A stretch of DNA of 15,257 nt from Wohlfahrtiimonas larvae_A (GCA_040394195.1 JBEBSR010000056.1:1-15257), one strand, 5' to 3'; counted from the stretch's first letter, positions 7,698-15,228 are shown. Numbers and translations are program-made. The notes: generated by a model not told the origin, from the letters alone.

Positions 7698-7733
7698 AAA
7701 AAAGAGAACCTTCTATGAACATCATAGAAGGTT
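7698..7733 (-). terminator. Intrinsic terminator or attenuator between hemY and folP
   Basis: On the - strand, 12 bases (complement of 7722-7733) pair perfectly with 12 bases (complement of 7707-7718) across a 3-base loop, followed by CTCTTTTTT. It starts 21 bases after the hemY stop and reads as the end of the heme operon. The T tract ends only 6 bases before the folP ATG. It may therefore also act as a folP leader hairpin that covers the position of the ribosome-binding site in readthrough transcripts. Confidence 0.85.
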
Positions 7734-7754
7734 GCTCTGCATCTATGTTAATAA

Positions 7755-9068
7755 TTACTTAGTTTGATTATCATCAGTTGTTGTAACTGCTTCTGGTAAA
7801 GCTTCATGAGTGTGATCAACTACTTCGCCTTCTACTTGCAGTAATTCAGCAGATGGTTTTGCATAAGACAATTTACCAGCCTCTTTAAATGCTAATGCTG
7901 ATTTTTCAAACTCACCTTTTTCTAAGAGAATTTCAGCCAATAAATGGTGAATTTCAGGAATCTGATTATCAATTTGCAATGCTTTTTGTAAATATTCCAA
8001 AGCATCTTCCATGCGCTTAGTTTGATAATACAAACGCGCCACTGCTAATGCAGCATAAGCACTTTCAGGGTGCTGATTTGCAAAGCCTTTCGCAGTTTTA
8101 ATGTAGCTGTTGAAATCACCTTTGTATAAATGACCATAAGCTGTGATCACTAGATCATTCCAATCTTTCTTTAAAGATGAACGCAATGCTTCTTCAGCAT
8201 CAGAAACTTCGCCAGCGTACAGTAATTTTTCAGCATAATTAACAACAACACTTGGTGCAACTTTGATGTTATTGGGAATGTGTGACCATAAAGCTTTTAA
8301 TTCATGGCCTTCATTTTTAGCACCAATATGATCAATCAATGTCACATATAATTCAGGCTCAATCTCTAAGCGCTCTTCTTTTGGTAATGATTTATGCAAA
8401 GCGGGCATGATCTTTAATAATTCATCATATAAACCTTGTTTCTCATAAGATTTTGCTAAAGCTGTTAATACACGATGATGATCGCCTTTCTCTTTACGAG
8501 TGCGTTCTAAAACTGTGCGTGCTTTGTCGTGTTCGCCCCATTGATTCAACAATTCGCCGATCATAATGCCTGAATGCAAACGGTTATGATGATCTTCGGT
8601 TGTTTCTACCGCACGAAGATATTGATCACGCAACGCAGTTTTACCTTGCATGTGAGCGGCACGAGCGGCGCCAATGTAGCTAAAGCTTGGATTGGCACTA
8701 TTTTTTACAGCAGATAAATGCAATGCTTCTGCTAATTCTGGTTTATTTTCCAATAATGCTAATTCAGCACGAGCAACTTTACGGCTTGCACTTTTTTCAC
8801 TGCGAGCTTCTGCTGAGCGTTTCAAGAATTGTGGTAAGCCCAATAATTTGAATAAGAAACGTAAAATGCCATAAGCCACGACAAAAAAGAGCAATCCACC
8901 AAAGATGAAGCCAGATAATGTCATCATCAATGTGAAATTCTTTTGTGTCAGAATATTTTGACCAGTAATGATTACCATGCCAGGATCATCTTTGACTAAA
9001 AAGTATAAGAATAATGGGATGGCAAAAAGTAATAGAAAATAGCCAGATGCTTTGAAGAATCGAATCAT
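7755..9068 (-). CDS. hemY: HemY-type membrane protein with TPR repeats (heme operon)
   Basis: A 437-residue protein, somewhat longer than E. coli HemY (about 400). Two N-terminal membrane helices (about 8-25 and 46-69) frame a short loop, with the family-like VKDDPGMVIITGQN at 25-38. The C-terminal part is soluble and made of tetratricopeptide-like helix pairs. The clearest is around 335-402 (ESAYAALAVARLYYQ, then EDALEYLQKALQID and LAEILLEKGEFEKSA). In Enterobacteria the protein is in the heme operon but its biochemical role is not established. It is not the protoporphyrinogen oxidase called HemY in Bacillus. The start ATG overlaps the hemDX stop (ATGA), with GAGGAGAAGG just upstream, which indicates translational coupling. 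The tail after residue 405 is acidic and low in complexity. Confidence 0.9.
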   Translation of the reverse strand: MIRFFKASGYFLLLFAIPLFLYFLVKDDPGMVIITGQNILTQKNFTLMMTLSGFIFGGLLFFVVAYGILRFLFKLLGLPQFLKRSAEARSEKSASRKVARAELALLENKPELAEALHLSAVKNSANPSFSYIGAARAAHMQGKTALRDQYLRAVETTEDHHNRLHSGIMIGELLNQWGEHDKARTVLERTRKEKGDHHRVLTALAKSYEKQGLYDELLKIMPALHKSLPKEERLEIEPELYVTLIDHIGAKNEGHELKALWSHIPNNIKVAPSVVVNYAEKLLYAGEVSDAEEALRSSLKKDWNDLVITAYGHLYKGDFNSYIKTAKGFANQHPESAYAALAVARLYYQTKRMEDALEYLQKALQIDNQIPEIHHLLAEILLEKGEFEKSALAFKEAGKLSYAKPSAELLQVEGEVVDHTHEALPEAVTTTDDNQTK

Positions 9069-11326
9069 AATCCTTCTCCTCTATAATTCAACATAGATGC
9101 ATCGAATGATTTAAGGATTGGATTGATATCTAATGTTTCAGCAGCAACATTCACATTCAACAATTCATTAATGGCTGCTAAGACTTGATGAAATTTCTCA
9201 TCATTAGGGCTGAAATAATTTGTCAATAATGAACGCGCTACTTTCAATGATTCTTGATAAGTTTGTGCTTGGTTTTGTAATAAAGCCAAACGCGCAGTGG
9301 TTAATTGCAACTGAATATTTTGTTTCAACAATGTTTCATCAGTAATGGACATTAATTCAGGTGCTGGCGTGCGTTCTTGTGTCACCACAAATACAGGTGT
9401 CATTTTATCCAATGCTTTTTGATACCAAGGTTTTGTGTCAGCTTCATTGGCAGATTCGTTATTAGCAGCTTCTGTTTGGAATGTATTACGCAATCCACCC
9501 AAAATATCATCTGATTTTGTATCAATGGATGGAATCACTTCAGAAATCTTTTGAATGCGTGTTGCGTACTCTTCACGATCAATCACAGGCACATCTTTTA
9601 ACTTCACTATTTCACTTTGGATTAAGTTATTCGTTTCGCTGAATTTAGCATTCGCAGTTGCCATCAAACGTTCACTTGCTTCGTTTAAGATTGCGATGGA
9701 TTCTGAAGGATCATCTTCAAACATTAATTTAAAGTTTGCTAATCTTAAAAGATATTTTGCTTGGCTTAAATTCAACAGATCAATATCTGTTGCAGCTGCT
9801 AAGCGTGCTTCCAATGTATTCAACGAAGCAATTTTGCTATTAATCTCTACCAATTGTGAAGTTAAACGATTTTGTGTTTTAACGGCATCATTTTGTAGGT
9901 CATTGGCTGTTTTGCCAATTTGATTGATGGATTGATCCAAGTTTGTCACAAGTTTTTCAAATTCGCTGATGTGATCTTTGAGTTGATTGTAACGTGTTAA
10001 TGATGTGCCATTGTCTGCTTGCAAGTTTGTAATTGCTGCATCTAATGTCGATAAACGTTGTTGTAGCGTTTGAAGATTTTGCTGGTGCTGAGTTTGTGTA
10101 TTGGCTAAATCTGTAAAATCAGTTGATTGACCACGTTCCGCATCAACAGTTGTTTTTAATGTTGATAATGATTGTGTCAAAGTATCAATTTGTGTTTTTT
10201 GCTGCGTAATTTGAGATTCTAATGTTTGTTTGATCGCTTGTGCATTAGTGCTTTCCTGCGAAGATTGTAGGAAAGAGAATGCGCCAGCACCAATACCTAA
10301 AATGCCTAATGCTATGGCAATGTAAGATAATGAATGATTAGATTTTTGTGACGGAGCAATGTTAGGTTGTTCTACGTTTTGGTGTGCAGATTCAGCTTGA
10401 TGTTCAACGGCAGTCGCTGATGATTCTTCAAGCGTCACTGGATGATCTTTGTCGTTCATTTGGGTCATGGATGAATCCTCAGTAATTGAATCTGTGGTGG
10501 ATAAGGATAACGTTGGCGCAACTTCTGCGAGTTTTTGCCATAAATCTTTGCTAACAGCAGAATCAGCCACAAAAATGTTTTGGTAGCCTAATGTTTTAAC
10601 ATAGTGTGCTAGACGGTTGCTGGCAACAATTAAAGTATGTTTTGCAAAATTTGAGTCCAAAGCAACAAGTGCGTGATGATAAGCTTCAAAGGCTTCTTGG
10701 CTTGAGACTAATATGACAATGGGGTGAGATTGGCTGTATTCAACCACTTCAGTTACATCAATGTTTTCTGCTTGGATGCGACGATAAACATCTACATAAT
10801 GAGCATTTGCACCCATATCGTTGATGGCATTTTCCAATAAACGTCTGCCACCTTCACCACTGAAAATAGAAATTTTATGATCAGTTAAGGAGTATTGAGA
10901 GAGCGCTTCTAATAATTTTTCTGTTGTATAAGGTTTCTCACCTTGAATTACATCAGCGGTTGTAAGCTGTTGCAATAGTTTTGTCGTACCAGAGCCAATG
11001 GAAATGCAAGGCTTATTTAAACTAAAGTCTAAGCCGAATTTTTGGGCATATTCCACAGCATTAGGGCTCGTGAAAGCCCAATAGTCTGCTTCGGCTGCTA
11101 ATGTTGTGCATTCTTGCTTAGCTGTTTCAATATCTAGCGGATCATGGATTTCTAAGCATGGCACAGAAAATGCTGTGCCATTGTTACGTTGAATAGATTG
11201 AATCAGAAATGCAGATTGTTCTTTTGGGCGAGTGATGACAACACCGACTTTTTGAAAGTCGATGTTAGTTTTATCATTCACTGTAGTGTTTTTAGGGCCA
11301 TTATATTTTCTAGTCTTTTTCGCCAT
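9065..11326 (-). CDS. hemD: Fused uroporphyrinogen-III synthase (HemD) and HemX membrane protein
   Basis: A single 753-residue frame with two units. Residues about 25-270 are a HemD domain: VVITRPKEQ (29-37), WAFTSPNAVEY (83-93), SGEGGRRLLENAINDMGA (156-173) and DVYRR (179-183). This enzyme closes and isomerises hydroxymethylbilane to uroporphyrinogen III. A Ser/Thr/Glu-rich linker follows (about 270-330). The HemX unit has a membrane helix at about 333-353 (SYIAIALGILGIGAGAFSFL), a long periplasmic coiled coil (about 358-505) and a HemX C-terminal domain with LNLSQAKYLLRLANFKL (517-533). HemX has been annotated as a uroporphyrin methyltransferase, but it lacks an evident SAM site and its role is unknown. 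The start has AAGGAG 5 bases upstream and overlaps hemC by 17 bases. Residue Met287 has its own Shine-Dalgarno and resembles the start of free-standing HemX. No frameshift is seen. Confidence 0.9.
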   Translation of the reverse strand: MAKKTRKYNGPKNTTVNDKTNIDFQKVGVVITRPKEQSAFLIQSIQRNNGTAFSVPCLEIHDPLDIETAKQECTTLAAEADYWAFTSPNAVEYAQKFGLDFSLNKPCISIGSGTTKLLQQLTTADVIQGEKPYTTEKLLEALSQYSLTDHKISIFSGEGGRRLLENAINDMGANAHYVDVYRRIQAENIDVTEVVEYSQSHPIVILVSSQEAFEAYHHALVALDSNFAKHTLIVASNRLAHYVKTLGYQNIFVADSAVSKDLWQKLAEVAPTLSLSTTDSITEDSSMTQMNDKDHPVTLEESSATAVEHQAESAHQNVEQPNIAPSQKSNHSLSYIAIALGILGIGAGAFSFLQSSQESTNAQAIKQTLESQITQQKTQIDTLTQSLSTLKTTVDAERGQSTDFTDLANTQTQHQQNLQTLQQRLSTLDAAITNLQADNGTSLTRYNQLKDHISEFEKLVTNLDQSINQIGKTANDLQNDAVKTQNRLTSQLVEINSKIASLNTLEARLAAATDIDLLNLSQAKYLLRLANFKLMFEDDPSESIAILNEASERLMATANAKFSETNNLIQSEIVKLKDVPVIDREEYATRIQKISEVIPSIDTKSDDILGGLRNTFQTEAANNESANEADTKPWYQKALDKMTPVFVVTQERTPAPELMSITDETLLKQNIQLQLTTARLALLQNQAQTYQESLKVARSLLTNYFSPNDEKFHQVLAAINELLNVNVAAETLDINPILKSFDASMLNYRGEGL
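10466..10480 (-). promoter_or_regulatory. Internal ribosome-binding site and ATG inside hemDX
   Basis: On the - strand GAGGA (complement of 10476-10480) lies 7 bases before an in-frame ATG (10466-10468, Met287 of the fusion). The residues after it, MTQMNDKDHPVTLEESS, look like the acidic cytoplasmic N-terminus of ordinary HemX proteins, placed about 45 residues before the membrane helix as usual. Internal initiation is inferred, not shown. Confidence 0.45.
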
Positions 11327-12251
11327 AAATGCTCCTTAAAAAGACATCCGCGCCTTTATTAAGTAAATCTTGTGCAAGTCTTTGGCCAATATTTTGTGCA
11401 TCTAATGGATCACCCACAACTTCAGAAAATAGAATTTCATTCGTTTCAATGTTGCCAACAAGGCCGCGCATCCATAAACCATGTTCTGTTAATTCAGCAT
11501 AGCCAGCGATTGGCGCTTGGCAACCACCGTTTAATGTTGCATTGAAAGCACGTTCTGCTGATACACGAATAGCTGTTTCTTCATCATTCAATGATGCGAT
11601 AATTTTACGAACTTCTTCGTTATTGCGATGGCATTCAATACCAATTGCACCTTGGCCAACTGCTGGCAAGGAAATATCTTGAGAAATTTCTTCAGAAATA
11701 CGGTAATCAAAGCCTAAACGTTTTAAGCCAGCTGTTGCTAAAATGATTGCATCAAATTCGCCTGCATCCAATTTAGCTAAACGCGTATTCACGTTGCCAC
11801 GTAGATCTTTCAATTGTAGATCAGGACGGATTGCTAACAATTGTACGCGGCGGCGTAATGAGCAAGAACCCACGACAGCATTTTTCGGTAATGTTTTGAT
11901 TGTGTAGTTATGATTGCTAACTAAAGCATCACGAGGATCTTCACGATCCATGACAACAGGCACAATTAAATCTTCTGGTAATTCTTTTGCCATTGGTACA
12001 TCTTTCATAGAATGTACTGCAATGTCAGCTCGGCCATCTAAGATTGCAACTTCCAATTCTTTAATAAATAAGCCTTTGCCCCCAATTTTACTTAAGGGTG
12101 AAGATAAAAGCTGATCTCCCTTTGTGGTCATACCTAGAAGTTTTACTTCTAGATCAGGATAAAATTCAAGAATTTTACTTTTCACATGTTCAGCCTGCCA
12201 TAAAGCAAGTGGGCTTTCTCGAGTTGCAATCGTTAAGGTTTTTAGGGACAT
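11310..12251 (-). CDS. hemC: Hydroxymethylbilane synthase (porphobilinogen deaminase)
   Basis: Polymerises four porphobilinogens into hydroxymethylbilane in the cytosol, the step before HemD. It has 313 residues, the same length as the E. coli enzyme. Seen: ATRESPLALWQAE (9-21), GDQLLSSPLSKIGGKGLF (45-62), DIAVHSMKDVP (76-86) with the catalytic aspartate Asp84, GSCSLRRRVQL (128-138), DLRGNVNTRL (149-158), LPAVGQGAIGIE (195-206), and LNGGCQAPIAGYAE (240-253). Cys244 in the last motif is the residue that carries the dipyrromethane cofactor. All key residues are present. It is the first gene of the heme operon, divergent from the lipoprotein-cmk-rpsA unit across 119 bases. Its Shine-Dalgarno is weak. 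A 7-bp inverted repeat lies 23-48 bases upstream of the start. Confidence 0.97.
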   Translation of the reverse strand: MSLKTLTIATRESPLALWQAEHVKSKILEFYPDLEVKLLGMTTKGDQLLSSPLSKIGGKGLFIKELEVAILDGRADIAVHSMKDVPMAKELPEDLIVPVVMDREDPRDALVSNHNYTIKTLPKNAVVGSCSLRRRVQLLAIRPDLQLKDLRGNVNTRLAKLDAGEFDAIILATAGLKRLGFDYRISEEISQDISLPAVGQGAIGIECHRNNEEVRKIIASLNDEETAIRVSAERAFNATLNGGCQAPIAGYAELTEHGLWMRGLVGNIETNEILFSEVVGDPLDAQNIGQRLAQDLLNKGADVFLRSIYGEKD

Positions 12252-12273
12252 CTCACATTCTCATCATATAAAA

Positions 12274-12299
12274 ATTGTATAACTTGGATAGAATACAAT
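12274..12299. repeat. Inverted repeat in the hemC / lipoprotein divergent region
   Basis: ATTGTAT (12274-12280) and ATACAAT (12293-12299) are perfect inverted 7-mers separated by 12 bases. The pair is symmetric like an operator for a dimeric repressor, in the 119-base divergent intergenic region and just upstream of hemC. Sequence this AT-rich gives such pairs by chance fairly easily. Confidence 0.3.
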
Positions 12300-12328
12300 A
12301 ATTAGAGCAAAACTTATAGCCTTGGTTA

Positions 12329-12334
12329 TATAAT
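12329..12334 (+). promoter_or_regulatory. Candidate -10 element for the lipoprotein-cmk-rpsA unit
   Basis: TATAAT, an exact -10 consensus, followed by G, lies 37 bases before the lipoprotein ATG. No good -35 hexamer is found 16-18 bases upstream, so the promoter would need help from an activator, or the match is fortuitous. Confidence 0.4.
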
Positions 12335-12370
12335 GGCTCGTATCTTAGTTAGCCTGAATGGAGAATGATA

Positions 12371-12559
12371 ATGAAAAATTATACAAAATATATTTTTGTG
12401 CTCATGGCGATGATGTTCGTGGCAGGATGCAACTCTACAAGAGGAGTTGGCGAAGTTGAAATGTCTCGTGGTGATAATGGCAGTAGAGTGGGTGTTTCTA
12501 ATATGGGTGATGGTCCAGAAATGTATGGCAGCATTCGCACGGGCGTTTCATTTAAATAA
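12371..12559 (+). CDS. Small outer-membrane-type lipoprotein of unknown function
   Basis: A 62-residue protein with a clear lipoprotein signal: a charged start (MKNYTKY), a hydrophobic stretch (IFVLMAMMF) and lipobox VAGC with the acylated cysteine at residue 20. Residue +2 is Asn, not Asp, so sorting to the outer membrane is expected. The mature part has only 43 residues, is rich in Gly, Ser and Arg, and begins CNSTRGVGE. That reminds me of the entericidin lipoproteins (CN-T-x-x-G-x-G), but the remainder does not match, so no family is assigned. Start choice: GGAG (12360-12363) is 7 bases before this ATG but only 1 base before the ATG at 12365. cmk follows after 18 bases with no terminator, so the two are cotranscribed. 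Confidence 0.75.
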   Translation: MKNYTKYIFVLMAMMFVAGCNSTRGVGEVEMSRGDNGSRVGVSNMGDGPEMYGSIRTGVSFK

Positions 12560-12577
12560 TAGTTTAAGGAGTAGTGA

Positions 12578-13258
12578 ATGGTTGTTCCTGTCGTAACAGT
12601 TGACGGACCTGGCGGTGTTGGTAAAGGCACGCTTGCATTAAAATTATCACAAAAATTAGGTTGGCATTTATTAGATTCAGGGGCGATTTATCGTGCGTAT
12701 GCAATCTTTGCTTTAAATCAAGAATTAGACTTAGAAAATGAAAATTTATTAGTTGCTAAAATCCCTGAATTTTCAATGGCAGTAAATATTGAGGATGAAA
12801 AAGTACAAATTTATGTATGCGATGAAAATGTAACATCACGTTTACGTTTAGAAATTACTGGCAGTAGCGCATCCATTATTGCGAAGCATCCTAAAATTCG
12901 TGAAGCACTGTTTCATTACCAAAGAGATCGAGCTGTTGCACCAGGATTGATAGCAGATGGTCGTGATATGGGAACAGTGGTTTTTCCTGAAGCACCATTG
13001 AAAATCTTCTTAACAGCGAGTGCAGAAGTTCGTGCTGAAAGACGATATAAAGAGTTGATTGGTGCGGGAGAATCTGTTAATATTGCGCAGATTTTGGGCG
13101 AGATACAAATGAGAGATGAGCGTGATCAGAATCGATCAGTCTCTCCATTGGTACCTGCTCATGATGCTATAATTATTGATACATCTGACTCAACGCGAGA
13201 TGAGGTTTTTAACCAAGTTTGGCAATTGGTCATTGATAGAGAACTAATTAAAGCATGA
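12578..13258 (+). CDS. cmk: Cytidylate kinase
   Basis: Phosphorylates CMP and dCMP to the diphosphates with ATP, in cytosolic pyrimidine nucleotide recycling and dNTP supply. It has 226 residues, about the E. coli length. Seen: P-loop GPGGVGKGT (10-18), LLDSGAIYR (31-39), the CMP-binding region with ITGSSASIIAKHPKIREAL (93-111), IADGRDMGTVVFPEAPLKIFL (125-145) holding the substrate-binding RDMGT, the LID arginines (RAERR, 152-156) and RDERDQNRSVSPLVPAHDA (179-197). All key residues are intact. The ATG has AAGGAG 6 bases upstream. cmk directly before rpsA is the usual gammaproteobacterial arrangement, but here a small lipoprotein gene precedes it instead of the aroA or serC genes often found. 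Confidence 0.97.
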   Translation: MVVPVVTVDGPGGVGKGTLALKLSQKLGWHLLDSGAIYRAYAIFALNQELDLENENLLVAKIPEFSMAVNIEDEKVQIYVCDENVTSRLRLEITGSSASIIAKHPKIREALFHYQRDRAVAPGLIADGRDMGTVVFPEAPLKIFLTASAEVRAERRYKELIGAGESVNIAQILGEIQMRDERDQNRSVSPLVPAHDAIIIDTSDSTRDEVFNQVWQLVIDRELIKA

Positions 13259-13294
13259 TTGGTGGTGATAACTATTGTTATTGCCTTTTGTTTT

Positions 13295-13319
13295 TTCAAT
13301 TTAACCCGATCAAATTGAA
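13295..13319 (+). promoter_or_regulatory. Hairpin in the cmk-rpsA intergenic leader
   Basis: TTCAATTT (13295-13302) and AAATTGAA (13312-13319) form a perfect 8-bp stem with a 9-base loop. No T tract follows directly, so it is not a typical terminator. It lies 52 bases before rpsA, where E. coli has structured S1 autoregulatory leader hairpins. It would be part of the leader only in the transcript that comes through from cmk. Confidence 0.4.
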
Positions 13320-13343
13320 TACCGAATTTTTAGTAAGTATATC
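13315..13343 (+). promoter_or_regulatory. Candidate promoter for rpsA
   Basis: TTGAAT (13315-13320), a spacer of exactly 17 bases and TATATC (13338-13343) fit a sigma70 promoter, with four of six matches in each element. Transcription would start about 20 bases before the rpsA ATG. A separate strong promoter for rpsA would suit its strongly biased, highly expressed codon use. Confidence 0.4.
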
Positions 13344-13370
13344 AAGGCGATCATTTACAGAGTACATATT

Positions 13371-15041
13371 ATGACAGTAAGTTTTGCTGAGTTATTTGCA
13401 CAGTCAGTTCAAGAAAAACCAGAAGTTGGCGAAATCATCGAAGTAGCAGTAGTTGCTATTGGTAAAGAATTCGTAATCGTTGACGCAGGCTTGAAAAGTG
13501 AAGGCCGTATTCCTACAGAACAATTTCAAAATGAAAATGGCGAAGTAGAAGTACAAGTTGGTGATAAAGTTAAAGTAGTTCTTGAGTCTGTTGATGATGG
13601 TATGGGTGAAACTCGTCTATCGCGCGAAAAAGCTAAGAAAGCAGAAATTTGGGGACGTCTTGAGAAGTCTCTTGAAGCTGATGAAATCATTAAAGGTATC
13701 ATCTCTGGTAAAGTTAAAGGTGGCTTCACTGTTGATATTGGCGAAATCAAAGCATTCTTGCCAGGTTCTTTAGTAGATGTTCGCCCAGTTCGCGATGCTT
13801 CTTACCTAGAAGGTAAAGAGTTAGAACTTAAATTAATCAAATTAGATCCTAAGCGTAACAACATCGTTGTATCACGTAAAGCAGTTGTTGAGAAAGAATA
13901 CTCAGCAGAGCGCGAAGAATTGTTAGCTAACTTGAAAGAAGGCGACAAAGTTAAAGGCGTTGTTAAGAACTTAACTGATTACGGTGCGTTCTTAGACTTA
14001 GGCGGTATTGATGGTTTGTTACACATCACAGATATGGCTTGGAAGCGTGTTCGTCATCCTTCTGAAATCGTTGAAATCGGCCAAGAAATCGAAGTTGTAT
14101 TGTTGAAATTCGACCGTGAACGTAACCGTGTTTCATTAGGTTTGAAACAATTGGGTAACGATCCATGGCACGAATTATCAGTTCGTTTCCCTGCAGGCGC
14201 TAAAACTAAAGGTGCTGTAAGTAACATTACTGATTATGGTTGTTTCGTTGAAATCGAAGATGGTATCGAAGGTTTGGTTCACGTTTCAGAAATGGATTGG
14301 ACTAATAAAAACGTTAACCCAGCTAAAGTTGTAACAATTGGTGAAGAAGTTGAAGTTGTAATCTTGGAAATCGACGAAGAACGTCGTCGTATCTCTTTAG
14401 GTATGAAACAAGTAACAACTAATCCTTGGATCGAATTTGCTGACAAATACAACAAAGGTGATCGCGTTACAGGTCAAATCAAGTCAATCACTGATTTCGG
14501 TATCTTCATCGGTTTAGATGGTGGTATTGATGGTTTGGTTCACTTGTCAGACATTTCTTGGAATGAAACAGGTGAAGAAGCTGTTCGTAACTTCAAGCGT
14601 GGCGACGAAGTTGAAGCTGTTGTATTGGCAGTTGATGCAGAACGTGAGCGTATCTCTTTAGGTATCAAACAATTGGATCAAGACCCGTTCTCTAACTTCT
14701 TAGCAGCTAACGAAAAAGGCAGCATCGTAACTGGTACTGTAACTGCAGTTGACGCTAAATCAGCAACAGTTGATTTGGGCGAAGGCGTAGAAGGTTCTTT
14801 ACGTGCAGCTGATGTTTCTAACGAGAAAGTTGAAGATGTTCGTAACGTATATAACGTTGGTGATTCAGTAGAAGCTAAATTTGTAAACGTAGACAAGAAA
14901 AACCGTACAATCGTATTGTCTGTGAAAGCAAAAGATTACGCTGAAGATGCTAAAGCAGTTGCTGATTACTCTAACTCATCTTCTAAGAGCTCAGTAGGCG
15001 GCACTTTAGGTGATTTATTGAAAGCAGAAATGAATAAGTAA
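13371..15041 (+). CDS. rpsA: 30S ribosomal protein S1
   Basis: Binds mRNA at the 30S platform and helps initiation on structured or weak-Shine-Dalgarno messages. It has 556 residues with six S1 domains at about 19-85, 103-169, 190-259, 275-346, 362-433 and 449-519. Domains 3-5 carry the clear RNA-binding pattern G-x-V-x-x-(I/L)-T-D-(Y/F)-G-x-F, then GLxHxSxMxW, then (R/I)xSLGxKQ. Six domains and this length are typical of Gammaproteobacteria. Domains 1-2, which bind the ribosome, are intact. Codons such as AAC, GGT, CGT and GAA dominate, unlike neighbouring genes, as expected for high expression. No canonical Shine-Dalgarno is present: AGAG sits about 10 bases before ATG and an AAGG is too far away. 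That is also known for E. coli rpsA, where S1 represses its own translation. Confidence 0.98.
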   Translation: MTVSFAELFAQSVQEKPEVGEIIEVAVVAIGKEFVIVDAGLKSEGRIPTEQFQNENGEVEVQVGDKVKVVLESVDDGMGETRLSREKAKKAEIWGRLEKSLEADEIIKGIISGKVKGGFTVDIGEIKAFLPGSLVDVRPVRDASYLEGKELELKLIKLDPKRNNIVVSRKAVVEKEYSAEREELLANLKEGDKVKGVVKNLTDYGAFLDLGGIDGLLHITDMAWKRVRHPSEIVEIGQEIEVVLLKFDRERNRVSLGLKQLGNDPWHELSVRFPAGAKTKGAVSNITDYGCFVEIEDGIEGLVHVSEMDWTNKNVNPAKVVTIGEEVEVVILEIDEERRRISLGMKQVTTNPWIEFADKYNKGDRVTGQIKSITDFGIFIGLDGGIDGLVHLSDISWNETGEEAVRNFKRGDEVEAVVLAVDAERERISLGIKQLDQDPFSNFLAANEKGSIVTGTVTAVDAKSATVDLGEGVEGSLRAADVSNEKVEDVRNVYNVGDSVEAKFVNVDKKNRTIVLSVKAKDYAEDAKAVADYSNSSSKSSVGGTLGDLLKAEMNK

Positions 15042-15067
15042 TCATCAGCTTATATAGCTAATTGATT

Positions 15068-15100
15068 AAAAAGCCATTATTTAAAAATAATGGCTTTTTT
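15068..15100 (+). terminator. Intrinsic terminator after rpsA
   Basis: GCCATTATTT (15073-15082) pairs with AAATAATGGC (15085-15094), followed by six T and flanked upstream by AAAAA. It starts 26 bases after the rpsA stop. The A tract before the stem means that it could also terminate transcripts arriving on the - strand. Confidence 0.93.
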
Positions 15101-15176
15101 CTTTGCTCGAATTTATATATTATTTTGTGTAATATGTTTTAGTTGTTGAGATGATTGTTTTATAGATTAAATTTAT

Positions 15177-15195
15177 GATAATGATAAATTATTTT
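15177..15195. promoter_or_regulatory. Weak Fur-box-like sequence
   Basis: GATAATGATAA (15177-15187) equals the first 11 bases of the Fur consensus, but the second half-site is poor, giving 13 of 19 overall. It lies just upstream of a promoter-like sequence that points out of the window. In DNA this AT-rich it may be chance. Confidence 0.2.
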
Positions 15196-15198
15196 ATC

Positions 15199-15228
15199 TT
15201 GTTATTTATTGAATCATAAGGTAATAAT
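15199..15228 (+). promoter_or_regulatory. Candidate promoter pointing out of the right edge
   Basis: TTGTTA (15199-15204) and AATAAT (15223-15228) are 18 bases apart, with 4/6 and 5/6 consensus matches. It would serve a gene to the right of the window; ihfB often follows rpsA in Gammaproteobacteria. The 157 bases after the rpsA terminator contain no supportable gene. Confidence 0.35.

Noticed and set aside
9555..9923. A 122-codon open frame on the + strand opposite hemDX
   Set aside because: It lies opposite the HemX coiled-coil part of a clear gene, and its composition is what reverse reading of that repetitive region gives.
12365..12370. Earlier ATG for the lipoprotein
   Set aside because: It is 1 base from GGAG, too close to serve; the ATG at 12371 has 7-base spacing and gives a normal signal peptide.
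12379..12630. An 83-codon open frame on the - strand spanning the lipoprotein and cmk start
   Set aside because: The + strand genes there have matching Shine-Dalgarno sites, a lipobox and the Cmk P-loop; the - strand frame has no support.
13295..13319. Hairpin after cmk as an intrinsic terminator
   Set aside because: The stem is AT-rich and no T tract follows it directly, so termination is not supported.
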